Source: DT-110 sp964342305 (lineage in GTDB: Bacteria; Bacteroidota; Bacteroidia; Chitinophagales; Saprospiraceae). Taken from it: DNA of 64,000 bases. The notes beneath the pieces are model-generated. The model ran no database searches. It was not told the origin of the DNA and worked only from the letters and a program-made list of their open reading frames with translations. The position numbers were made by a program, and so were the translations under genes. Of the stretch, positions 1 to 13,186 are shown one piece after another. Position 1 is the stretch's first letter, and each line of letters starts with the position of its first letter. The DNA is taken from positions 1 to 64,000 of the forward strand of contig CAYFGK010000002.1 of the NCBI GenBank assembly GCA_964342305.1, in the 5' to 3' direction.

Positions 1-1
1 G

Positions 2-1003
2 GCTCACGTTGAATACGAAACAGCAAATCGTCACTACGCACACGTTGACTGTCCAGGTCACGCCGACTATGTGAAGAACATGGTTACGGGTGCTGCCCAG
101 ATGGACGGTGCTATCCTGGTAGTAGCTGCTACTGACGGTCCGATGCCCCAAACCCGCGAGCACATCCTGTTGGCTCGTCAGGTAGGTGTACCTCAGATCG
201 TTGTTTTCATGAACAAGGTAGACCTGGTTGACGACGAGGAAATGCTCGAGCTGGTTGAAATGGAAGTTCGTGAATTGCTCGACCAATACGAATTCGACGG
301 CGACAACGCTTCTATTGTTATGGGTTCTGCCCTGAAAGCACTGGAAGGTGATGCTGATGCAGTTGCCAAAATCCAGGAACTGATGGATGCTGTTGACAGC
401 GACATTCCTGAACCAACTCGTGTTGTTGACAAGCCTTTCCTGATGCCGGTTGAGGATGTATTCTCGATCACTGGTCGTGGTACTGTTGCTACTGGTCGTA
501 TCGAGCGCGGTGTGATCAATGTTGGTGACGCCGTTGAGATCGTTGGTATGATGGAAGACGATGCCAAGCCTATGACCTCTACGATCACTGGTGTGGAGAT
601 GTTCCGCAAGATCCTGGATCGCGGGGAAGCTGGTGACAACGCCGGTTTGTTGCTGCGTGGTATCGATAAAAATGACATCAAGCGCGGGATGGTTATTTGT
701 GCTCCCGGCTCCGTTAAGCCGCACAAATCATTCAAGTGCGAAGTGTACGTACTGTCTAAAGAAGAAGGTGGACGTCACACTCCATTCTTCAACGGTTACC
801 GCCCTCAGTTCTACTTCCGTACTACCGATGTTACCGGTGATGTGAAGTTGCCTGATGGAGTAGAAATGGTAATGCCTGGTGATAACGTTACGCTGGAAGT
901 AACGCTGATCAACAAGGTAGCTATGGAGAAAGGTCTGCGTTTCGCTATCCGCGAAGGTGGCCGTACCGTAGGTGCTGGCCAGGTAACTGAGATTCTCGAC
1001 TAG
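2..1003 (+). CDS. tuf: Elongation factor Tu (5' end cut by window edge)
   Basis: GTPase that delivers aminoacyl-tRNA to the ribosomal A site. The reading frame is open from base 2, so about 60 N-terminal residues, including the G1 P-loop and most of switch I, lie outside the window. Visible are the G3 motif DCPGHADY, the G4 motif NKVD, the G5-like GSALKALEG, domain 2 (GRGTVATGRIERG) and the conserved C-terminus ending VGAGQVTEILD. It heads the block tuf, tRNA-Trp, secE, nusG, rplKAJL, rpoBC, the usual order in Bacteroidota. A stem-loop terminator follows 32 bases after the stop. The identification is certain; only the start is missing. Confidence 0.98.
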   Translation, partial: AHVEYETANRHYAHVDCPGHADYVKNMVTGAAQMDGAILVVAATDGPMPQTREHILLARQVGVPQIVVFMNKVDLVDDEEMLELVEMEVRELLDQYEFDGDNASIVMGSALKALEGDADAVAKIQELMDAVDSDIPEPTRVVDKPFLMPVEDVFSITGRGTVATGRIERGVINVGDAVEIVGMMEDDAKPMTSTITGVEMFRKILDRGEAGDNAGLLLRGIDKNDIKRGMVICAPGSVKPHKSFKCEVYVLSKEEGGRHTPFFNGYRPQFYFRTTDVTGDVKLPDGVEMVMPGDNVTLEVTLINKVAMEKGLRFAIREGGRTVGAGQVTEILD

Positions 1004-1035
1004 TATACACGAGAGAATATACTGAGTTAAATAGC

Positions 1036-1071
1036 AAAAGATCGGGCGCTATCCGTAGCGTCTGATCTTTT
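1036..1071 (+). terminator. Stem-loop terminator after tuf
   Basis: Two 16-base arms (1036-1051 and 1056-1071) pair around the loop TCCG, with a few G-U pairs in the middle. The outer stem is AAAAGATC/GATCTTTT, so the right arm supplies the T-run. It sits between tuf and tRNA-Trp and may act as terminator or as a processing signal, because the tRNA begins only six bases later. Confidence 0.7.
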
Positions 1072-1076
1072 GACAC

Positions 1077-1149
1077 ACGGGCATAGCTCAACTGGTAGAG
1101 CGACGGTCTCCAAAACCGTAGGCTGGGGGTTCAAGTCCTCCTGCCCGTG
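1077..1149 (+). tRNA. trnW: tRNA-Trp (anticodon CCA)
   Basis: The cloverleaf can be folded by eye: acceptor arms ACGGGCA/TGCCCGT, D stem GCTC/GAGC with AACTGGTA loop, anticodon stem ACGGT/ACCGT with loop CTCCAAA (anticodon CCA), and T stem GGGGG/CCTCC (one G-T pair) with loop TTCAAGT. The discriminator base is G, as expected for tryptophan. The 3' CCA is not encoded. A tRNA-Trp between tuf and secE is a known arrangement in this phylum. Confidence 0.96.
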
Positions 1150-1167
1150 CAACTAAAAACTGGTGGT

Positions 1168-1191
1168 TGCGAGTTATGGCCATAACTCGCA
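1168..1191. promoter_or_regulatory. 24-base perfect palindrome between tRNA-Trp and secE
   Basis: TGCGAGTTATGG is followed directly by its exact reverse complement. It lies 18 bases after the tRNA and 23 bases before secE. No T-run follows, so it looks more like an RNA processing hairpin or protein-binding palindrome than an intrinsic terminator. Its function is not known. Confidence 0.45.
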
Positions 1192-1214
1192 TTCGCTTTA
1201 TATAGATTGACATC

Positions 1215-1403
1215 ATGGACAAGGTAACACTTTACATCAAGGAGAGCTACAACGAGCTGGTCAACAAAGTGACCTGGCCAAGTTGGGCCAACCTGCAAGG
1301 CAGCACTGTTCTGGTGATCATTGGGTCACTGATCCTGGCGTTGCTCATCTTTGTGATGGACGTAGCTTCCCGGACCGTGCTCGACCTGATCTACGGAATC
1401 TAA
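1215..1403 (+). CDS. secE: Preprotein translocase subunit SecE
   Basis: Small clamp subunit of the SecYEG channel in the inner membrane. At 62 residues it has the short single-span form typical of most bacteria. An amphipathic N-terminal helix with the conserved KVTWPSW motif (about residues 18-24) is followed by one membrane segment at about residues 31-53. It lies 10 bases upstream of nusG, as in nearly all bacteria, which supports the call despite the short length. Confidence 0.95.
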   Translation: MDKVTLYIKESYNELVNKVTWPSWANLQGSTVLVIIGSLILALLIFVMDVASRTVLDLIYGI

Positions 1404-1413
1404 AATAGGCTAC

Positions 1414-1965
1414 ATGTCAGAAGAGGATAAGAGATGGTATTCGCTGAGAGTGATCAGCGGGAAAGAACGCAAAATCAAGGAGCGCATCGAGCTCGAGGTG
1501 GACCGCAGTAAATGGACTGAGGTAATCACCCAGGTGCTGGTTCCCACGGAGAAGGTTTACAAGATCCGTAGCGGAAAAAAGGTGATCTCTGAGCGAAATA
1601 TCCTACCTGGCTACATCCTGATTCAGGCCCTGCCTTCCAAGTTGACGGGAGAAATGATCTCGACCATTGCCAACATTCCGAATGTCATTCACTTTCTGGG
1701 TAAAGATAACCCAATTCCCATGCGGGAAAGTGAAGCCAACCGCATGCTCGGGAAAGTGGATGAGTCTCAGGAAGCCGGAGAAGCCATGATCGAACCGTTC
1801 ATCGTTGGTGAAACGGTGAAGATCATCGACGGTCCCTTCAGTGAGTTTGTGGGAGATATCCAGGAAGTCAATGAAGAAAAGAAAAAGCTCAAGGTGATCG
1901 TAAAGATCTTTGGGCGCGGAACGGAGGTCGAATTGAACTTCGTCCAGGTCGAAAAAACGGCCTGA
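1414..1965 (+). CDS. nusG: Transcription termination/antitermination factor NusG
   Basis: NusG binds the RNA polymerase clamp and modulates pausing, termination and coupling to translation. The 183 residues comprise an NGN domain (from RWYSLRVISGKERK to about residue 110) and a C-terminal KOW domain beginning near VGETVKIIDGPFSEFVGD. Context between secE and rplK is canonical. The 161 bases after the stop hold no gene but include a short hairpin (TTCTCC/GGAGAA near 2060-2080) that could belong to the ribosomal-protein leader. Confidence 0.97.
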   Translation: MSEEDKRWYSLRVISGKERKIKERIELEVDRSKWTEVITQVLVPTEKVYKIRSGKKVISERNILPGYILIQALPSKLTGEMISTIANIPNVIHFLGKDNPIPMRESEANRMLGKVDESQEAGEAMIEPFIVGETVKIIDGPFSEFVGDIQEVNEEKKKLKVIVKIFGRGTEVELNFVQVEKTA

Positions 1966-2126
1966 TTGCTGCATCGGGAACGCTGCAGCCGGTATCCGGT
2001 ACCGCCGGAGCCACACGAATTTGGAGCTGTTACGAATACATATATTCATCGGCGATCCGTTTTCTCCGGAAGGAGAAAGCTTCCACTCGGAAAGCCGAAC
2101 TAGGACATCGCTAAACACTGAAGAGA

Positions 2127-2588
2127 ATGGCTAAAGAAGTCGAAACGTTTATCAAGCTTCAGGTACGAGGCGGTCAGGCTAACCCTGCACCTCCCGTTGG
2201 TCCCGCATTGGGTGCCAAAGGGGTGAACATCATGGAATTTTGTAAGCGTTTCAACGCTGCAAGCCAGGAAAAACAGGGTCAAGTTCTTCCGGTAGTAATT
2301 ACGGTATATAAGGATAAGTCATTTGACTTTATTGTCAAGACTCCTCCTGCTGCTGTACAATTAAAAGAGGCGGCCAAGCTCAAAAAAGGTTCGGCTGAAT
2401 CGAATCGCGACAAGGTTGGTACGGTTACCTGGGACCAGGTGCGCGCGATCGCGGAGAACAAGATGCCCGACCTGAACTGCTTCACCGTTGAATCCGGCAT
2501 GAAAATGGTTGCTGGTACGGCTCGCAGTCTCGGTCTGGAGGTTGTTGGAACTGCTCCCTGGGAAGGTGAGCAAAGTTCAGATGCCTAA
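2127..2588 (+). CDS. rplK: 50S ribosomal protein L11
   Basis: Binds 23S rRNA at the GTPase-associated centre. The N-terminal motif KLQVRGGQANPAPPVGPALG is the L11 signature, and the C-terminal RNA-binding domain ends near LGLEVVGT. At 153 residues it is about 10 longer than E. coli L11, owing to an acidic tail (EGEQSSDA). It is followed by rplA in the usual L11 operon. Confidence 0.98.
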   Translation: MAKEVETFIKLQVRGGQANPAPPVGPALGAKGVNIMEFCKRFNAASQEKQGQVLPVVITVYKDKSFDFIVKTPPAAVQLKEAAKLKKGSAESNRDKVGTVTWDQVRAIAENKMPDLNCFTVESGMKMVAGTARSLGLEVVGTAPWEGEQSSDA

Positions 2589-2657
2589 TTAATTAAGCTG
2601 GAAGGGAGCTCATGATCAACCGATCATCGGCGTTGGTACCTTCAAAATGAAATGAAC

Positions 2658-3350
2658 ATGGCAAAAGTTGGTAAAAAAAGAACCGCTGCAAACGCCAAAG
2701 TGGATCCTGAAACTCAGTATCCTATTGACGATGCAATGGCTATCGTTAAAGAGGTGAATACCGCTAAATTCGATGCTTCTGTGGATTTACACATCCGCCT
2801 GGGTATCGACCCCCGTAAAGCCGATCAGGCGCTGCGCGGAACGGTATCTCTGCCCCACGGAACGGGTAAAACCAAGCGCGTTGCTGTCTTTTGTACCCCT
2901 GATAAAGAGCAGGAGGCCAAAGATGCCGGCGCTGATTTTGTGGGCCTGGATGAATTGATCGCCAAGGTACAAGACGGGTTTATGGACTTTGATGTGGTGA
3001 TCGCTATGCCCCAAACGATGGCTCAGGTAGGCCGCCTGGGACGCGTACTCGGTCCTCGCGGACTGATGCCGAACCCTAAAACTGGTACGGTAACACCCGA
3101 TGTAGCCTCAGCGGTCGCGGAAGTGAAGAAAGGTAAAATCTCCTTCCGTGTCGACAAATACGGAATTATCCATGCTTCAATAGGTCGCGTATCCTTTTCA
3201 CCGGATAATCTGAAAGACAACGCTATGGAGTTGTTGACGACGATAATGAAGATGAAGCCGGCCTCGGCCAAGGGTACGTATGTAAAATCCATCACCGTGG
3301 CTTCAACTATGAGCCCCGGCGTCAAGGTGGATCCGAAAATTATTCGCTAA
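2658..3350 (+). CDS. rplA: 50S ribosomal protein L1
   Basis: Forms the L1 stalk near the E site and often represses its own operon. The chosen start gives MAKVGKKR, matching family N-termini; an in-frame ATG two codons upstream (2652) is the alternative. Visible motifs are GTGKTKRVAVF and the L1 signature around RVLGPRGLMPNPKTGTV. Length is 230 residues, normal for L1. No clear Shine-Dalgarno sequence precedes it. Confidence 0.97.
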   Translation: MAKVGKKRTAANAKVDPETQYPIDDAMAIVKEVNTAKFDASVDLHIRLGIDPRKADQALRGTVSLPHGTGKTKRVAVFCTPDKEQEAKDAGADFVGLDELIAKVQDGFMDFDVVIAMPQTMAQVGRLGRVLGPRGLMPNPKTGTVTPDVASAVAEVKKGKISFRVDKYGIIHASIGRVSFSPDNLKDNAMELLTTIMKMKPASAKGTYVKSITVASTMSPGVKVDPKIIR

Positions 3351-3369
3351 GATTTAAAACGCTCTAGCA

Positions 3370-3900
3370 ATGACAAAAGCGGAGAAGACAGCTACTATTG
3401 AAGCGTTGAAGGAAACGTTTGCGGAGAATGAATTTTTCTACGTGACGGATGCTTCAGAGCTCACCGTAGCTCAGGTAAATGATTTTCGGCGCCTTTGCTT
3501 CGAGAAGGGTATTACGATGAAAGTCTACAAAAATACCCTGGTGAAGAAAGCCCTCGAGGCGGCACCGGAAGACAAGAATTACCAGAAGATTATCGATATC
3601 ATGAAGGGGCCATCGGCTATCCTGTTTACGGATACCGCTAACGCACCCGCCCGTGTCCTCAAGAACTTTCGGGAGTCTCACGACAAACCGGTTCTGAAGG
3701 CAGCGTACATCGAAACCAGCGTATACGAAGGTGACGAAATGATTGAAACGCTGTCTAAGCTGAAGTCCAAAGAGGAACTGTTGGGCGATGTCATCGGCCT
3801 GCTTCAATCCCCACCGAAGAACGTTATCAGTGCTCTGAAATCCGGAGGCCAAAAGCTTTCCGGCATTCTCAAGGCCCTGGAGGAACGCGGCGAGGGGTAA
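3370..3900 (+). CDS. rplJ: 50S ribosomal protein L10
   Basis: Base of the ribosomal stalk that carries L7/L12 dimers. The 176 residues include the N-terminal rRNA-binding domain (VTDASELTVAQVNDFRRLC) and a C-terminal helix (about residues 130-170) that binds L7/L12. It starts 19 bases after rplA. The 150 bases to rplL are non-coding and contain an inverted repeat (GGAGTTG/CAACTCC near 3924-3955), a position where many bacteria carry an L10-L12 regulatory or processing structure. Confidence 0.96.
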   Translation: MTKAEKTATIEALKETFAENEFFYVTDASELTVAQVNDFRRLCFEKGITMKVYKNTLVKKALEAAPEDKNYQKIIDIMKGPSAILFTDTANAPARVLKNFRESHDKPVLKAAYIETSVYEGDEMIETLSKLKSKEELLGDVIGLLQSPPKNVISALKSGGQKLSGILKALEERGEG

Positions 3901-4050
3901 CCGGGCGTCCGCGAAGGCCCACCGGAGTTGATAAGGTGTGCGTGATGCAACTCCAAAGGGACAGGACACCCCACTAAAACATGGCTTCCAAGCTATCTGC
4001 ACGCACGATATATATTTATTATCGTCAAAAATTATTCAAAACATTTTACA

Positions 4051-4428
4051 ATGGCAGAGTTGAAAGATTTCGCGGAACAGCTGGTAAACCTCACCGTTAA
4101 AGAGGTAAACGAACTGGCTGATATCCTTAAAGAAGAATATGGCATTGAGCCTGCTGCTGCGGCAGTAGCAGTTGCTGGTGGTGCCGCTGCTGGCGGTGGC
4201 GAAGCTGCTGAAGAAAAAACAGAATTCGACGTAGTTCTGGAATCAGCAGGTGCTGGTAAACTGAAAGTTGTTAAGGAGGTGAAAAACCTGCTTGGCATCG
4301 GGCTGAAAGATGCTAAAGAAATGGTAGACGGTGCTCCTGCAACCATCAAGGAAGGAGTTTCTAAAGAAGAAGCTGAAGAGCTGAAAGCCAAGCTGGAAGA
4401 GGTTGGCGCTACCGTCGAACTGAAGTAA
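4051..4428 (+). CDS. rplL: 50S ribosomal protein L7/L12
   Basis: Stalk protein that recruits translation factors. The N-terminal dimerisation helices are followed by an Ala/Gly-rich hinge (about residues 34-52) and the compact C-terminal domain with LLGIGLKDAKEMVDGAP. Length 125 residues, normal. Codons are strongly biased, as expected for one of the most highly expressed genes. Confidence 0.98.
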   Translation: MAELKDFAEQLVNLTVKEVNELADILKEEYGIEPAAAAVAVAGGAAAGGGEAAEEKTEFDVVLESAGAGKLKVVKEVKNLLGIGLKDAKEMVDGAPATIKEGVSKEEAEELKAKLEEVGATVELK

Positions 4429-4777
4429 GACTGACCGGGACCGATTCGCCGGCCTGAGGACAGGCCTCCGGGCGCTTCCGGGTCGGGAATTCAGGTACCC
4501 TCAAGGCTTAGCAAGTTGTAACAGACTTGCTAAGCCTATTGTCATATAATTATGACGCTAGCTAACTTGCAATTCTCGCTGTAAAGTGTATATTGCCAGT
4601 TGGTGCAGGTAAATAGGAATTGGATAGGTTTTGCAACATTCTTCCTTTCAAAATCCCCATTTCTACATTGAACTTTTAAATACGCTTCGTCGTATACATA
4701 CGATGCATCGTATTTCTCAAGCTAGCTTTGGTCGGAGGGAACGTCCTCCGCACCGGAATCACAAATAAACTTTGCAG
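4429..4777 (+). promoter_or_regulatory. rplL-rpoB intergenic region with three stem-loops
   Basis: No gene is seen in these 349 bases. Three hairpins stand out: 4505-4536 (12 perfect pairs, GGCTTAGCAAGT with its complement, loop of 8), 4541-4556 (GTCATA/TATGAC) and 4733-4750 (CGGAGG/CCTCCG). The first lacks a downstream T-run, so it may be an attenuator or RNase processing site reducing rpoBC relative to rplL, as in other bacteria where this boundary is regulated. Just before rpoB stands TAAACTTTGC, close to the phylum's -7 box but with one extra spacer base. Confidence 0.6.
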
Positions 4778-8599
<3,822 letters not shown>

Positions 8600-8647
8600 T
8601 CGACTGCCGACCGCCCGTACGGGCTTACGGTTTAATTTATAGAGTCT

Positions 8648-11600
8648 ATGCCTTTTAAGAAGAAAAGTCATATTCAAAAGCAGAACTTCGACAGTATCAC
8701 CATTAGTTTGTCGAGCCCGGACGAGATCCTGGAGCGCTCCTACGGTGAGGTGTTGAAGCCCGAAACCATCAACTACCGGTCCTATAAGCCGGAACGCGAT
8801 GGTCTGTTCTGCGAGCGGATCTTTGGTCCCGTAAAGGACTACGAGTGCTACTGCGGTAAGTACAAGCGGATTCGCTATAAGGGTATTGTTTGCGACCGTT
8901 GTGGTGTTGAAGTAACGGAGAAGAAAGTACGTCGCGAACGCATGGGCCACATCAAACTGGTGGTGCCCGTAGTACACATTTGGTTCTTTAAATCACTGCC
9001 CAACAAGATTGGATACCTGTTGGGACTTTCGTCCAAAAAGCTGGAGTCGATCGTATACTACGAGCGGTACGTTGTAATCCAGCCAGGTATTAAAGAGCCG
9101 GAAGGGGTCGGTAAGATGGACCTTCTGACGGAAGAAGAGTACCTGGAAATCCTGGAAACGCTGCCGCCCGAGAACCAACAATTGGAAGATACGGATCCCA
9201 ATAAATTTATTGCCAAGATGGGAGCCGATTCCGTTCGGGATCTGCTCAGCCGTCTGGATCTGGATCAACTCAGCTTTGCCCTCCGGCACCAGGCTGCTCA
9301 CGAGACCTCTCAGCAACGTAAATCGGAGGCTCTTAAGCGCCTGCGCGTAGTGGAGGCCTTCCGCGATGGTCTGTCCCGCATGGAGAACCGTCCGGAATGG
9401 GCAGTTATCGAATACCTGCCGGTCATTCCACCAGAACTGCGTCCGCTGGTACCCCTGGATGGTGGTCGATTTGCCAGCTCTGACCTCAACGATTTGTATC
9501 GCCGCGTGATCATCCGTAACAACCGCCTCAAGCGACTGTTGGAGATCAAAGCGCCCGAGGTAATCCTCCGTAATGAGAAGCGGATGTTGCAGGAAGCTGT
9601 CGACTCTCTGTTCGACAACTCCCGTAAATCCAACGCCGTAAAAGCAGAAGGTGGCCGTCCGCTGAAGTCACTCAGTGATATTCTGAAAGGTAAGCAGGGG
9701 CGTTTCCGCCAAAACCTGCTCGGTAAGCGTGTGGACTACTCCGGCCGTTCGGTAATCGTTGTAGGTCCTACCCTCCAATTGCACGAATGCGGTCTGCCCA
9801 AAGCAATGGCCGCTGAGTTGTTCAAGCCTTTCGTTATCCGGAAGCTGATTGAGCGCGGTATCGTCAAGACCGTAAAATCTGCCAAGAAACTCGTGGATCG
9901 TAAGGATCCCGTGATCTGGGAGATCCTGGAAAATATTCTGCGCGGACACCCCGTCATGCTCAACCGGGCACCGACACTGCACCGTCTGTCCATCCAGGCT
10001 TTCCAGCCTCGTTTGATCGAGGGTAAGGCCATACAATTGCACCCACTGGTATGTGGTGCTTTCAACGCCGACTTCGATGGTGACCAGATGGCTGTTCACG
10101 TACCTCTGAGCCAGGCCGCGATCCTGGAAGCTCAGATGCTGATGTTGTCGTCGCACAATATGTTGAACCCCCAGAACGGTACACCAATTACCCTGCCTTC
10201 ACAGGATATGGTATTGGGGCTGTACTACATCACCAAAGAGCGCCGGACAACCAAGGAGCTCAAGGTGAACGGGGAAGACATGAAGTTCTACTCTCCTGAA
10301 GAAGTGATGATCGCCTTCAACGAAGGCAAAGCAGACCTGCACGCGCCCATCAAGGCCCGTGTTAAAGTAGAAAACGAGGAAGGAGAACTGGTCAATCAGC
10401 TGGTCGAGACGACCGTCGGCCGCGTTATGTTCAATCAGGTGGTACCGGAAGGCGTACCTTTCGTTAACCTCCTGCTTACTAAGCGTAACCTGAAGAAAGT
10501 CATCGGTGACGTAATTGAGCGCACTAACTTTGCTGTTACGGCCCATTTCCTGGACGACATTAAGGACCTCGGGTTCATGTGGTCGTTCAAAGGTGGCTTG
10601 TCCTTTAACCTGGGGGATCTGATTACCCCATCCGTGAAGGAGCAAACTCTGACCGACGCCCGCGAAGAAGTGGATGAGGTCTGGGATAACTACAACATGG
10701 GGCTGATCACAAACAATGAACGGTACAACCAGATCATTGACAAGTGGACCTACGCCGATAATAAGATTACCGAAACACTCATGAAAGAGTTGGCCGAGCA
10801 CAAGCAAGGTTTCAACTCCGTATACATGATGCTCGACTCCGGAGCCCGTGGTTCCAAACAGCAGATTAAGCAGCTGTGTGGTCTGCGTGGTCTGATGGCC
10901 AAGCCGCGGAAATCAGGTGACACCGGTGGAGCGGTTATTGAAAACCCCATCCTGTCGAACTTCGTAGACGGACTGTCGGTACTCGAGTACTTTATCTCTA
11001 CCCACGGTGCCCGTAAAGGTCTGGCCGATACGGCTCTTAAGACCGCAGATGCCGGTTACCTGACTCGTCGTTTGGTCGACGTAGCTCAGGACGTGGTGGT
11101 AATGGAAGTGGATTGTAATACCCTCCGTGGTATGGAGACTACGGCCCTGAAAGACAATGACAAGGTAGTAGAAGACCTGGTTTCACGGATCGATGGCCGG
11201 TACACTCTTTACGATGTCCTCCACCCTGAAACCGACGAGGTTATAGTTGCTGCCGGTGAGTATATCAGCACGGCCATTGCCCACCGTATAGAAGAAGTGG
11301 GTGTGGAAACAGTTTGGATCCGCTCCGTTCTTACGTGCGAAACCAAGCGTGGTGTTTGTGCCAAGTGCTACGGAAAGAACATGGCCACCGGACGCATCAC
11401 CGAGAATGGTGATGCAGTGGGTATTATCGCCGCACAGTCTATTGGTGAGCCAGGTACTCAGTTGACCCTGCGTACCTTCCACGTAGGTGGTATCGCATCC
11501 GTTGCGAAAAACGAATCGGAAATTGTTTCCAAATTCAATGGTGTCATTGAGTTCGATAACGTGAAGGTGGTTAGCACCGAGAAAGAAGATGGTAAGAAAC

Positions 11601-12949
11601 AAGATGTCGTGCTGTCGCGTACGGGTGAAGTGCGAATCGTAGATCCGGAAAGCAAGAAGATCTACGTATCACACCACATCCCCTACGGTGCTACGATCCA
11701 TATCAAGGACAAGCAGAAGATCGAGAAGGGTGATCCTATCTGTGAGTGGGACCCATTCAATGCCGTTATTGTATCTGAATTCAAAGGTATTGCCAAGTTC
11801 GAATCGATCGAGGAAGGATCTACCTTCCGCATTGAACGTGACGACCAGACCGGATACGCCGAGAAGGTAATCGTCGAGAGCAAGAATAAGCGGAAGATCC
11901 CAACCATCCACATCGTCAGCAAAGATGGCGAAACGCTGAAGAGCTACAACCTGCCGGTAGGAGCGTACATCAGCATTGAAGATGGTCAGTCGATCAATTC
12001 CGGTGAGAAGATCGTGAAGATCCCGCGTAAACTGGGTGGTATCCAGGATATTACGGGTGGTCTGCCAAGGGTAACGGAGCTGTTCGAGGCTCGTAATCCA
12101 TCCAACCCGGCCGTTGTGTCCGAGATCGATGGAGTGGTTTCCTTTGGTAAGATCAAGCGTGGTAACCGGGAGGTCATCGTTGAAGCCCGTGACGGTCAGA
12201 AACGTAAATACCTCATCGGTCTGTCCAAGCATATCCTGGTCCAGGATGGTGACTTCGTACGGGCGGGTACCCGCCTGTCAGACGGTACCATTGCACCCCG
12301 CGACATCCTGAACATCCGCGGGCCATTCTCGGTACAGCAGTATCTGGTGAATGGTATCCAGGAGGTTTACCGTTCTCAGGGTATTACCATCAATAACAAG
12401 CATATCGAGGTGATCGTACGCCAGATGATGCGTCGTGTACAAATTGAAGATCCGGGTGATACGAGCTTCCTGGAAGGAGAGGCGGTAGAACGCTACGACT
12501 TCCTCGAGCAAAACGATTGGATCTTCGATAAGAAGGTGGTAGAGGATAACGGTGATTCCACCAAGTTGATGCCGGGAATGCTGGTGACCTTGCGCCAGAT
12601 CCGGGAAGAAAATAGCTTCCTGAAGCGCAACGACCACAGCCTGGTAACCTACCGCGATGCGGTACCGGCTACCTCCAGCTCATTACTGCAGGGTATTACC
12701 AAGTCTTCTCTCGGTACACACAGCTGGATATCAGCTGCATCCTTCCAGGAGACGACCAAGGTACTCAGTACCGCTGCTATAGGAGCGAAGATCGATTTCC
12801 TCAGCGGACTGAAGGAGAACGTCATCGTCGGAAAGCGTATTCCCGCTGGTACGGGTATGCGTCGATTCGATCGGTTGTACGTCAATACCAAAGAGCGCCA
12901 GGAAGAGATCGAAGCTCGTCAGGCGCAATTACAAGAATTCGAAGATTAA
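8648..12949 (+). CDS. rpoC: DNA-directed RNA polymerase subunit beta'
   Basis: Largest RNA polymerase subunit, 1433 residues. Landmarks in order: N-terminal zinc site (CYCGKY...CDRCG, about residues 74-94), the active-site loop NADFDGDQMAVH (residues 473-484, Asp475/477/479 bind Mg), a second zinc cluster CETKRGVCAKCYG, and the trigger-loop region SIGEPGTQLTLRTFHVGG. The C-terminus ends in a short acidic tail. Co-transcribed with rpoB and closed by a strong terminator at 12990-13025. Confidence 0.99.
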   Translation: MPFKKKSHIQKQNFDSITISLSSPDEILERSYGEVLKPETINYRSYKPERDGLFCERIFGPVKDYECYCGKYKRIRYKGIVCDRCGVEVTEKKVRRERMGHIKLVVPVVHIWFFKSLPNKIGYLLGLSSKKLESIVYYERYVVIQPGIKEPEGVGKMDLLTEEEYLEILETLPPENQQLEDTDPNKFIAKMGADSVRDLLSRLDLDQLSFALRHQAAHETSQQRKSEALKRLRVVEAFRDGLSRMENRPEWAVIEYLPVIPPELRPLVPLDGGRFASSDLNDLYRRVIIRNNRLKRLLEIKAPEVILRNEKRMLQEAVDSLFDNSRKSNAVKAEGGRPLKSLSDILKGKQGRFRQNLLGKRVDYSGRSVIVVGPTLQLHECGLPKAMAAELFKPFVIRKLIERGIVKTVKSAKKLVDRKDPVIWEILENILRGHPVMLNRAPTLHRLSIQAFQPRLIEGKAIQLHPLVCGAFNADFDGDQMAVHVPLSQAAILEAQMLMLSSHNMLNPQNGTPITLPSQDMVLGLYYITKERRTTKELKVNGEDMKFYSPEEVMIAFNEGKADLHAPIKARVKVENEEGELVNQLVETTVGRVMFNQVVPEGVPFVNLLLTKRNLKKVIGDVIERTNFAVTAHFLDDIKDLGFMWSFKGGLSFNLGDLITPSVKEQTLTDAREEVDEVWDNYNMGLITNNERYNQIIDKWTYADNKITETLMKELAEHKQGFNSVYMMLDSGARGSKQQIKQLCGLRGLMAKPRKSGDTGGAVIENPILSNFVDGLSVLEYFISTHGARKGLADTALKTADAGYLTRRLVDVAQDVVVMEVDCNTLRGMETTALKDNDKVVEDLVSRIDGRYTLYDVLHPETDEVIVAAGEYISTAIAHRIEEVGVETVWIRSVLTCETKRGVCAKCYGKNMATGRITENGDAVGIIAAQSIGEPGTQLTLRTFHVGGIASVAKNESEIVSKFNGVIEFDNVKVVSTEKEDGKKQDVVLSRTGEVRIVDPESKKIYVSHHIPYGATIHIKDKQKIEKGDPICEWDPFNAVIVSEFKGIAKFESIEEGSTFRIERDDQTGYAEKVIVESKNKRKIPTIHIVSKDGETLKSYNLPVGAYISIEDGQSINSGEKIVKIPRKLGGIQDITGGLPRVTELFEARNPSNPAVVSEIDGVVSFGKIKRGNREVIVEARDGQKRKYLIGLSKHILVQDGDFVRAGTRLSDGTIAPRDILNIRGPFSVQQYLVNGIQEVYRSQGITINNKHIEVIVRQMMRRVQIEDPGDTSFLEGEAVERYDFLEQNDWIFDKKVVEDNGDSTKLMPGMLVTLRQIREENSFLKRNDHSLVTYRDAVPATSSSLLQGITKSSLGTHSWISAASFQETTKVLSTAAIGAKIDFLSGLKENVIVGKRIPAGTGMRRFDRLYVNTKERQEEIEARQAQLQEFED

Positions 12950-12989
12950 TTGATAAGACCAGACCCCTATCCGGGGTGTGTCATATAGA

Positions 12990-13025
12990 AAAAGCCTTCC
13001 GCCCCTTTTAGGGCGGAAGGCTTTT
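12990..13025 (+). terminator. rpoBC intrinsic terminator
   Basis: Fifteen perfect base pairs (AAAAGCCTTCCGCCC and its complement) enclose a 6-base loop, and the right arm ends in CTTTTCTTT. It lies 41 bases after the rpoC stop and should end the ribosomal/RNA polymerase operon. The A-run on the left arm makes it usable from the other side too. Confidence 0.92.
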
Positions 13026-13060
13026 CTTTGTAATGCCATCTACCAAAAACAACGGCGAGG

Positions 13061-13133
13061 TATACCGCTTCCGAAAAGGTTGGAATTCCCAGCACGAAGT
13101 ACTGCGGAACAAAAACACTTCGTTGTCGGTATA
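13061..13133. repeat. Dispersed palindromic repeat, family A, copy 1
   Basis: Bounded by TATACCGCTTCCGAAAAGG on the left and CACTTCGTTGTCGGTATA on the right, whose outer ends (TATACCG/CGGTATA) are inverted repeats. The interior segment with CAGCACGAAGTACTGCGGA recurs inverted in the copy at 42733. It lies between the rpoC terminator and ribE; the rest of this 161-base gap shows nothing else. Related copies are at 36059, 42733, 52308 and 56667. Confidence 0.75.
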
Positions 13134-13186
13134 GCGTCATTCAGCCGTTTAGCAACAGCTCAGCCCGTCACCTCACGATATAATAT

